NCBI GenBank assembly: GCA_014058105.1
Contig: JACGCM010001948.1
Span: forward strand, 2,976,001 to 3,040,000
Origin: Kingdonia uniflora
Lineage: Eukaryota > Streptophyta > Magnoliopsida > Ranunculales > Circaeasteraceae
Length of the DNA: 64,000 nucleotides
Direction of reading: 5' to 3'
The notes under the pieces were generated by a model. It worked only from the letters and a program-made list of their open reading frames with translations, was not told where the DNA came from and made no database searches. This document shows, piece after piece, positions 55,655 to 64,000 of the stretch. A program made the position numbers and the translations under genes. Position 1 is the first letter of the stretch. The number at the start of each line of letters is the position of its first letter.

Positions 55655-56059
55655 AAGTTAGACCAGTCCAACCCGGTTCAGGCCATGACCCAGACCAAGT
55701 TAGATCGGTTTAAGCACAAAAAATGGCTTTTATAGCCCAATTTTGGGTCAAAATTAGTCAATTTTTTTTTTAAATTCCTATTAACTGGACCTACCCTAGG
55801 GGGTGATCCATTTAAAAAAAAATTGCTAAATTTTTTATACTTTTTTTTTGGGAACTGGTGCCTTATATATAAAAAACATGACGAACTTATATAAGATATA
55901 CGAATAAACATTAATACCTAATCAAGTATCTTACGAGAACTTATTAGATATTAATGGTATGCCCCTAGGATATTAATTATTTTGACTAGGGGTTAGAGAT
56001 AATACGAAACCAAAACTAATTTAGAATACAAATGGGAGTCATACCTACATCACATTAAT

Positions 56060-58955
56060 TGTCAGGGACACTAATTAGAGATAAATTGGGAATTGGCCAA
56101 GCTTGAGTGGGATCTCCAATTTTTTCTCCAAATGTATCCATGAAGACACATGTTAACATATCTATCCATATTATGGCCCACTTGAGTATTTATGGTCATA
56201 ATAGACACATCTTGGAGACGATCTTACGTTTGCCTATTATTAACAACTAAAAATGTAACATTAGTATGACTTCTCACTTAGATCATTTGATCGCAGGCTC
56301 AATTCCTGGATTGAACGATCAAGTCGATGCGACTTGACGGAGCTTGCGAGTTTGACTCACATGCTTTTAATAATTATTTTACCGCTAATGGAATAGATTT
56401 TTAAGAATCATGAGTACCCCATTTCATACCCAACTCAGGATTGACGGAGAACCTAATCAAGCGATTAAGGCTAATCATTTGGCCATTACTATTCACAGCT
56501 TTGGGTTAGTGTATGGGTTTTTCATTTTTTTGCTCCCAGAACACTGATTAGGATTCATTCAATAAAAAATCATCAAAACTTTCCCAAAGCAACTAGTAAC
56601 TGTGTGGGATCCTAGTATTGCCCTTTTATGCACATACCTATGTGTTGTGCAGGTATTGAGGACATCTTTGGAACGTAAAAAGTTAGGTACCCAACGTCGG
56701 CCTGATATTATTTGAGTTATGATTCGTATCTATCATTAGGTATTTTAAACACACTAACGACGTATATACTACAGGGCATATTCTTACTTTGATGAGACGA
56801 TATTACAAGCATTGGGGGGAGGGGGGGGGGATATGACAGTTAATCCTAAAGATATTTCCAAGATTAGTTGGAAAATACCATCGCTATCTCATCTAGATCC
56901 CTTTACATAAGTTAAGTGACAATACAGCTCAACAGATTCCAAACTTGCAATAGGTCACAAATGAATTGCCAAATATATTCATAGATACTGTTAAAGTATT
57001 GTAGGTGTATGTACTTGCAAGTAATGCACTTACACTGCTAAATGCTTCAGGGAAATTAGTATGCATCTCGCAAATGAATCTGAGACTCGTGTTTAATACG
57101 GAGCACCGCTAAAAGAAAATATTATGAGCCGGGGAACAGCAAAATAAGGAATACATATGACTAATGGTGTAGTTGGTTTATCAGGGAAGGAACCACCCAT
57201 CGATGAGGCAATAGTAGCTACGTGACTAATTAATATATTACTAGACAATCCTAGGGTGACCCAAATGTATGATAATAAGGAGATCTCGATCTATTAAAAG
57301 TTTGTAATAGTATAACATAGGATTGTTTTGTAGAGATTTGTCGACAATGTATTCATATTCACTGCCGTGCTTTCCATCAAGGATGAGGATTCATAACCAC
57401 TTATTATAAATGAATGTGTGTTGTTGTAAATTGGCCAAGCTCAACTTGCTAGCATAATACGAAATGATGTCATAGAACCCGTCGATTACAAATAGGAATG
57501 GTACGAAAACATAATTAACTCAGAGAGATCATTAGGTCAAGGCAAGACTAGTTACCCATAAATTCTCTTAGAGACCTGGTATCGATTACGATGAGATCGA
57601 TCTATTATCCGGATATGGAAGTAATAACTTTTTGGTATTGATCAGTCTGTCAGTTGTCAGGGACAAGCTAGATATGCGTCTTATGCGGTTACTGCGTATC
57701 TATATGGGAAATTAGATATAGATACCTACATGAAGTTAGCCCGGGAGGGGGGGGGGGGAGGGTATAAGCCTCCGGAAGCAATTAAACCCAACACATACAA
57801 GGTGCATACGAAATAAAAATGGATAAGTCACTGCTGATTTGAAGCAATCAGGACCCATATGACATAGTAAGTTGACTGAGTATTTGCAGGTTAGGGTTTT
57901 TGCAAATAGTCTTATCTATTCATGCGATCTTATTAAGAACGCACATATTCATTTAAGTCATTATAAAAGTGTACTAAATGATTTTGGTATCATCAAAACT
58001 CTTGGGGGAGATCGTGAGAGCTACCGAATACCTTAGGAAAGAGTTCAATATGAAAGACCTTGGGGAAACCAAGTATTGTCTCAATTTGTAGATCGAACAT
58101 CTTGGTAGTAGCATACCCGTACACCATGCGGCATACATGGAGTGGTATATAAACACTTAGGTATGGATGCAGCACACGGTAATAAGTCACTTGTAATCAC
58201 CTACTACTTAGATGTGGAGAAGGATATCTTCCACCATTTTAATGGATAAAGAAACTCCTAGGGCTGAGGTGCCATATCTAGGAGGTGCTTTGATATACTG
58301 AGCTGGGCTATACCTGATATCTTATTCATAATAAACTGTTTGGCTTACCATAGTTTTAATCCTACCCAATAACACTACAATGGGATCATGTACATTTTGA
58401 GGTATCTGATCAATATAAAAAATAGGGTCTATTCTACCCAAAAAATTGTAAACGTAAAATTATAGGGTACGTCGATACAGGATCAAACTCACATAGTGAC
58501 TATTGTTAGATGGATTATGTGTTTATGTTCAAGGACACAACAAACTCTTGGTGATCGATAGAGTAGATGATGGTTACTACATCCTCGTACTACGCAAAAA
58601 TTTATGCACTTTATGAAGCTGACAGGGAATAATGGTTGTACCCCATGATACATCACATTAACTGAAGTTGCGGCATGTTCTATCCAAGATAAACCATCGC
58701 CTCTGTATGATGACAACTCGGCTTACATCATTTAATGATGATTTTATCAAAGGCGACAGAACGAAGCACATTTTACAAAATTCCTTCCATACTTATGAAT
58801 TACAGAAGGTGAATAAGATTGACGTTGTTCAAGAAATTTCTGAAGACAACTTTGTAAACCTATTCATGAAGACTCTTCTACCACTTATGTTTAAGCAGCT
58901 AGTACACGGAATCAGCATGCAAATATTTGTATTCATCATTATCTCAGGAAGATAG
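56060..58955 (+). pseudogene. copia A pol remnants (RT / RNase H)
   Basis: Plus strand, many stops and shifts. 57305-57460 recalls the linker before RT (VDNVFIFTAVLS, IINECV). 57690-57740 reads VTAYLYGKLDIDTYMK, the copia RT 'AFLYGxLxxxIYM' block, followed by a G-run. 58015-58110 reads EYLRKEFNMKDLGETKYCLN (RT end). 58668-58955 is the last RNase H part with IKGDRTKHI, SFHTYELQKVNKIDVVQEIS and NFVNLFMKTLLPL. Gag, protease and most of integrase are missing. Cannot encode an active enzyme. Confidence 0.75.
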
Positions 58956-59218
58956 ATCTTGGGAGAGATTAACGTCAGGGGAAGTAGTTCCAACCTGACG
59001 TGGACACATGCATGTTCTACTCTCTTTCTTGATAGTGCTATTTTTGTCCCAACGGTTTTACTGACTAGAGGTTTTGATGAGGTAATGTATACGCGTCCAA
59101 CACCCATACAAGGTATACAATTTTACTCTTTACTAACATAACTTTGCCCAAGGGGATTTTGCTAGGCAGAGGTTTTAACGAGGCAAGTCGTCCTCGTCTG
59201 GAACACTCCAAGGGGGAA

Positions 59219-59497
59219 TGTTAGGAGTTGGGTCTAGCCCATAGGATAGAACCCAACTGGGTTGGGTGTCTTTACTGGACTCGTAATATGCCCATATAAC
59301 TAGGTCTTATGGGGAAAGTTTTTTTTTTTTTTTTTATATATATCCCAATAAGGGTTTAATATTGTAACTTACAACAATCCTCAGGGATTCTATCAATATG
59401 AAGCTCTATTTTTTCTCATATTTATATGTGTGTGTATGTATGTATGTATGTATGTATGTATGTATGTATGTTAGACTAGATTGTTTGGTATCCAAAA
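59219..59497 (+). repeat. 3' LTR of copia A plus copy
   Basis: Starts TGTTAGGAGTTGGGTCTAGC right after the polypurine tract CCAAGGGGGAA and ends near GGTATCCAAAA. Longer than the 5' copy through a T-run (59319-59335) and an expanded TATG repeat. Confidence 0.8.
59433..59470 (+). repeat. (TATG)n microsatellite in the LTR
   Basis: About nine TATG units. The matching place in the 5' LTR (54639-54650) has two or three, and copia B is inserted at its edge. Confidence 0.9.
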
Positions 59498-62479
59498 ATG
59501 GATGTTAGTAAAGGGGTTTCCTTCTTTAAAACTCTATATTCACTAGATTTCCTGTGAGAATATCTCCCTAAATATTCTCTTTCCTCTTGCCTCCCTTAGT
59601 CTCTGAATCTGATCTGTGTCGCTCACTGTAATTTTCTCTTTTAGTAAAAAATGATTGCATTAAAAAATGACTTATTTCATATGCAAGTGTAAATATTTAT
59701 GGCCGGTAGACCATCCTAATTATTGAGTTGTTCTCATACATGAGATTAAGTAACATGAGCTGCTCACAGAGTTAAACTTATTAGGTGCAGCAAGAACTGT
59801 CAACAGGGTTCAAATGGGATTTGATTCGTAAAAAAAATAGAAAGCATATAAGGGGGGTATGTACTTGAAATGCAATGCAATAAAAAACATGTTTGACTTC
59901 CTCTTCGAAAGTGATATGTATATTCATGGAACAATGTAATAAAATTACTGCGGGAGCAAACATTGTGTTGGTTGTTCTTTCCTCGTGTAATTCTCCCATG
60001 AAGCTTCACCTTTGGAAATGAATTGACTTTTGGCATAATAGGATATCCTATGTTTCTACAACATCCCTCATAAGCAATATGTACATTATGAATATTGATT
60101 TCTTTTTACCATTTCTACAAATTGTTTTATGATATGTGATTTCTTGGGATGAATAGGAGAGAAACGTAAGAGAGCGTAGGAGAAAGAGTATTTATAGAAA
60201 AAATTGGGGGAGGAGATTTTTCTCTTTAAAACCCCCGTTAAGCCTCTAGCCAATGTGAGAGGGTTGTCACAATCTTCTTGTAATGGCGTGTTTTTTGGAT
60301 GGTAAACCTTGCTAATACTTTTGTAAGGAGATTGCAATTTGATACCTAAATACACTAGATTTTACGTGAAAACTCAGTAAAACTTGAGAAAAACCACGAC
60401 CTCGAGGAGGATTTAGTAATAAAATCTAATATGTACTAGTTATTATAATTATTGACGAATAATAAATATATGAGTGATAGAAGAATGGTAGTATTACGGG
60501 GGGAGGGGGGGGGATTAACATATGTTCTGCCTATATTTATAATGGATATAGGCAGTTATGAAAATAAATAGTTTTCTATTTTGGTGAGCATTGGGCGAGC
60601 TTCGCGGATCTTTTTGTAACGACTCTATTTGAATAAGTATAACGGCTACTGTAGTGGGTCGAGATCTGCAGTTACAGATGTGACATCTTCTCAAATGATA
60701 AAATATCCTCGACCAAGTTATGCTAGTTTCTCCTTGTCAAATATGGGGAATATACTACTATAATCACCCCATTCTCGATATAATTACTTGTTATGTCGAG
60801 AAGAAAATGTCAAACTCTGCTTTGGGTAAATGGGATAGGGACTCGAATTGATATGTGTGAACTGTGTAGGGTCCTTGAGTGGTTCTCTAAGACGGTGGTT
60901 GGGATAGTAATTTTTATCTTTGACTCTTGGGAGTTATGATTCATTGGAGTTAAATGTATAAATAGTCCTTGGTGTGTTTGAGGAGGCCATTTTCTCCCCT
61001 TGGTAAGATGGTAAAGACGAGGACACAGCTTCGTGAGGAGGCATTTTGCCACCATGTTGAGTGCAAGTATTGGGAGCTGATGAGGTGGTATTTTGGCAAA
61101 TTGTGTCTATCCGGTCGGTCTCTTGTACCGGTGGAGCCAGACTACTAGGGGATGAGCGAGGTGGAGGTGGCTGAAGAGGATTTTGGGTACCATTGTTAGT
61201 TGCGCTCGGTAATCCTATAAGGTCAAGAGCGTGTGGGTAGTTTGTGGCACCGTGCAATTGCGTTGGTGAGGGAAGAAGACGTAGTCTGAGGACTGTGACG
61301 GTTGCGCCATTTGGGAGCCTTGGTTGTAACTAGTTTAGTAAAGATGAATGAAATTGTAAACAGTATATATGTTGTGGATTAAATTACATTATTTATTTTT
61401 CTGATATGTAAGGTATAGGTTGTAGCTCGAATTACGAAAGTTCTCGAACTATGGATGCTTGCAAATCGATGCCTTCTCAAACATACATGGTTTCTTGAAT
61501 TACCTGTTTGTTGAATGTAAAATATCTGCAGGATGAGTTGTCCCAAAAATATCTGGAGAGTGGATTCCATGATTCGTGGCATGATCATAGGGCGAAGATA
61601 TATGATGGTTAGGATTTTCCAGATCTACTGTGATAAATAGGCAAGTTTAGTTTAAAATTGACAGAAGTGGTGTGCAAATGGTGAGCATTCGTTCACGCCG
61701 TCAGCAAGATGCAGAGGAAGGTCATTTGACGATTAAGATAACTGAAGTGAAGTAACGGTATTTTGGACATTTTTTGGTGGCCGAGGAGTTGCTTGATATT
61801 GGGGTGCTGGACATTGTAGGTATATCTCCATAACAAATTGAGGTTGAAACTGATCGTTGGTTATGGTACGGTATCTTCGCAGATGTAGTTCGGGAAGCTC
61901 ATGAACGTCGTGATCTTTTGAGGCTCATTGCAGAGGATGAAATTTGGCCAGAGGTTATACTTACTGTAGGAGGATTACTAATCTCCTGTAGTCAAGTGAA
62001 CCATGTTCCTTGCTTCAAATGTAACTATATGTGAGCATGCGATGTATTGTTCTCAATGATTAATAAAAAGGGTTATTTAAATATTTGAATTGCAATTTCT
62101 TCTCAATGTGTAGGTAGTTGTTTTGTTGAATATTTTTTGAATTTTGAATTATGGTTACAACTGTCTCATGATAATAGGAGGTGAATAAAAAAGGAATGAT
62201 GTGATTGAGGTGCTTGCATAATAATGGCTAGGTGCGCTCCTGCAGGTGATATGTTGATGTATAAGGAATTTGGAGGTACAATCGCTTTTTATCAACATAA
62301 CAGTTGCTTTGGTGAAGATGGATATAACAGAGGAGATAGATGGGCATATGGATGGCTTGGAGCTGCAATGCAAATGTTTATTGGCACTCAGGAGGTGAAG
62401 GGTTAAAAACTTTGAGAAGAGGCGTACGAGGTGTTATGCTTGGTTAATCGAACGGTCGCTAATAGGTGTGATGAGCAGT
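59498..62479. other. no gene firmly recognised
   Basis: Mixed AT-rich DNA. 61255-60810 minus has a Pro/Ser-rich open frame of no known family. 61810-62025 plus has a longer open stretch (ETDRWLWYGIFADVVREAHE then RRDLLRLIAEDEIWPEVILT) after a stop; it looks coding but is unidentified. G-rich run at 60500-60513. Confidence 0.35.
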
Positions 62480-62498
62480 CACGTGGGGCTTATAAATA
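62480..62498 (+). promoter_or_regulatory. TATA box with upstream ACGTG core
   Basis: CACGTGG at 62480-62486 is followed by TATAAATA at 62491-62498 in a locally GC-richer stretch, then a CT-rich leader from about 62520. The layout suits a plant RNA polymerase II promoter for the transcription unit that runs to the right edge. Confidence 0.5.
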
Positions 62499-62499
62499 C

Positions 62500-63448
62500 C
62501 CCCGTGGTAGGCGACTGTTCATACTCCATTGATTCTTAAAAAAATTCTCTGAGCTCTAATTTTTTTCGTTCCTCTCTTGTTTTTTTGTCCACCATTGGTA
62601 ACGAGGAGATTGGTATTTTGATCAAGAGGGCCAAATTTGCAAAAGAGAGGGATTTAGAAGTGTCACAAATCCAAGGTCAGTTTTTATGTGTTGAGAATTT
62701 TTTCTTTGATTCAATGCTTGTTGTTGTTTTTATCATGATTTGGTTGAAAACCCACGTAGATAAGAGGTATATATGAGTTGATTGTATGAAGTAATTTGAA
62801 CAGGAATGAGTAATTTGTTGAGAAATGGAAAAAAATTGTTTTTAGGGTTTGTTTCATGTTTTTTTTATGAGTTGGAGATGATGTGGGGGATGTTATTGAT
62901 TTGATAAGGGGAATTGGTGATATGGGGTTATGTGATTGTGTGATTTTGTTATGGTTTGAATGGAGATGGGGAGAGGATGAGTTTGGTCACCGTCGGTGTT
63001 ACGGTGGGGTTTGGGGTTATTTTGGGTGAGATTTTGCCTCTTTGGATATGTGGAGATGTTTGACTTGACTTCCTATTGATTTGGGCTGGATTTTGCGTCG
63101 GAGAGAGCGCAAAATCAAAACTTTTGGATTTAGATCCTTTTTGGCGAGAATCTTGATGGCAGATGAAATATCTTTGAGAAGTTTCTCAGTTCCTGTAAAC
63201 TCTATAAAAATATGTTAGGGAAATAAATAGTTCTCGATATAGTAAATGATATCGATGTTAGGACTTGAATAAAATTTATGTTTAAACTTGCATCGATAAC
63301 TGCTGTACTAATGTTGAACTAGATAGTAATAGATAGAATGAGTAGTTGGAGAGCAATACTCGACAACAGTATCGTTACTAACATATGAACATATATAATG
63401 TATAATATATCATATTATACTAACTTAAAAAAGGGAATATGATTTCAG
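62500..63448 (+). other. possible leader, first exon and intron
   Basis: A possible exon at about 62587-62686 (IGNEEIGILIKRAKFAKERD, LEVSQIQ) ends CCAAG|GTCAGT. An intron-like AT-rich region runs to TGATTTCAG|GC at 63448. The phase of that donor does not give an open join with 63449 onward, so another donor or leader-only splicing is needed. Confidence 0.35.
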
Positions 63449-64000
63449 GCTAAAAAATGGCTGAACCAGTTCAAAATGCTAACTGATTGTCATGATGCTG
63501 ATAGAGAAGAAATCTTTGATAGCTTTATTGATGTAGAACCACTAGTAATCAATGTGACTACTTGTATCCAAGAACTGGGTGGTAGATATAGGGTGGGGCA
63601 AAACAGTGTGGAGGTTGCTAATAGAAATCGTGATGATTTTGAGGCTAGGGTAATCAAAGTCTTAGATGGTGAGAGGATAAACATGAATGTGGATCATGAG
63701 CCTCTGGCAAGTAATCGAGATGAGTACTCTGGTGAAGGTGATGATGGAGGTGAGGCAGAGGTTAAAAATGAGGAAGATGTGGAGTGCTATGAGGAGGCTT
63801 CAAAGACCAATGATATACTAAACTTCAAGTTAAAGTGTGGTATCCCTGAAGATATTAGGTTGGAGATGTACTACTGGGAAATGACTGATCAAGATGTCCC
63901 ACTTAACGGCATACTGGGGTATCAAGAACAAATCAAGAAGGGGTTGAAGCTTCCTCTTCGAGTTAACCAGAAGAAAATTTTAAATTTCTTCGATGAGGCC
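63449..64000 (+). CDS. unknown protein, partial, leaves the window
   Basis: Open from the acceptor at 63448 to the last base with no stop (184 codons); the first in-frame ATG is 63476, from which exactly 175 codons fit. The text starts WLNQFKMLTDCHDADREEIF, continues through an acidic stretch (GEGDDGGEAEVKNEEDVE at about 63734-63790), and ends CGIPEDIRLEMYYWEMTDQD, then GYQEQIKKGLKLPLRVNQKK. The end resembles the 'IP...E.G...P...L...' N-terminal block of the plant 'putative gypsy-type transposon' family (PF04195), which occurs in both host-like and transposon-derived genes. That match is by eye and weak. The lack of stops over 550 bp in such a decayed region suggests a young or selected gene. 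Confidence 0.5.

Larger units (their letters stand above)
49186..59497 (+). mobile_element. Ty1/copia element, family A, plus copy (nest host)
   Basis: 5' LTR 49186-49385 continuing 54639-54674 after the copia B insertion; leader 54675-56060; pol remnants 56090-58955; 3' LTR 59219-59497 preceded by CCAAGGGGGAA. Relative to the minus copy it lacks gag and early pol: leader sequence at about 56050 jumps to sequence matching about 1480 of the minus copy. No clear target duplication (AACAA on the left, ATGGA on the right). Without copia B it spans about 5 kb. Confidence 0.8.

Noticed and set aside
57974..58190. Minus-strand frames of 60-65 codons
   Set aside because: Antisense to the RT remnant with MKDLGETKYCL on the plus strand.
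1..64000. CRISPR arrays, rRNA, tRNA genes, bacterial operons
   Set aside because: None seen; introns, transposon types and gene families are those of a plant nucleus, and the only tRNA-like motif is the SINE-like unit at 42465.

Overview
This is nuclear DNA from a flowering plant, most likely a eudicot. It is AT-rich and full of nested retrotransposons and DNA transposons. Gene remnants with plant introns (GT/AG) belong to plant families, and the retrotransposon primer-binding sites are of the plant type (TGGTATCA). All family calls are from reading the sequence and recalling family motifs; no search was run.

Layout. 1-13776: an old Ty1/copia element on the minus strand (family A; 5' LTR 13522-13776, gag 2289-3221, the rest runs off the left edge). 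A complete CACTA transposon (4101-12699, target duplication ACC) lies in its leader. The CACTA has no recognisable transposase and carries pieces of at least four host genes: ARPC2, a beta-galactosidase, the tRNA methyltransferase TRM5, and the Fe-S P-loop NTPase IND1. 14149-20252: an island of further fragments (alcohol dehydrogenase, receptor kinase, syntaxin SYP81, a duplicated CAX antiporter piece) between two direct repeats of about 120 bp. 21042-22130: a decayed sphingolipid/front-end desaturase.

22786-38243: a gene for a chloroplast/nuclear-type SCP1-like HAD phosphatase spread over about 15 kb. Exons 2-6 splice cleanly in frame; exon 1 is broken. Its introns hold a hAT MITE (TAAGAGGG duplication), a 1.1-kb inverted repeat, LINE pieces, a larger hAT element, a probable solo LTR, and a Ty3/gypsy chromovirus (32451-37035, duplication AATAT) inserted into a LINE. 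38484-39235 and onward: two Helitron-like elements abut head to tail. 39931-40717: a two-exon rhodanese gene (STR10-like), the one fully intact gene. 40990-48836: phospholipase C C2-domain fragments, a Harbinger-like MITE, a SINE-like unit, and a second Ty3/gypsy (42924-48510, duplication CTGAC).

49186-59497: a second family A copia element, now on the plus strand. Its 5' LTR is split by another copia element (family B, 49386-54633, duplication TGTGT). Its leader holds a 46-bp minisatellite rich in ACGTG cores. 59498-64000: mostly unassigned, ending in an open reading frame that leaves the window.

The functional genes here are probably only STR10-like and perhaps the phosphatase. The rest records transposition, gene-fragment capture and decay by C-to-T / G-to-A change.
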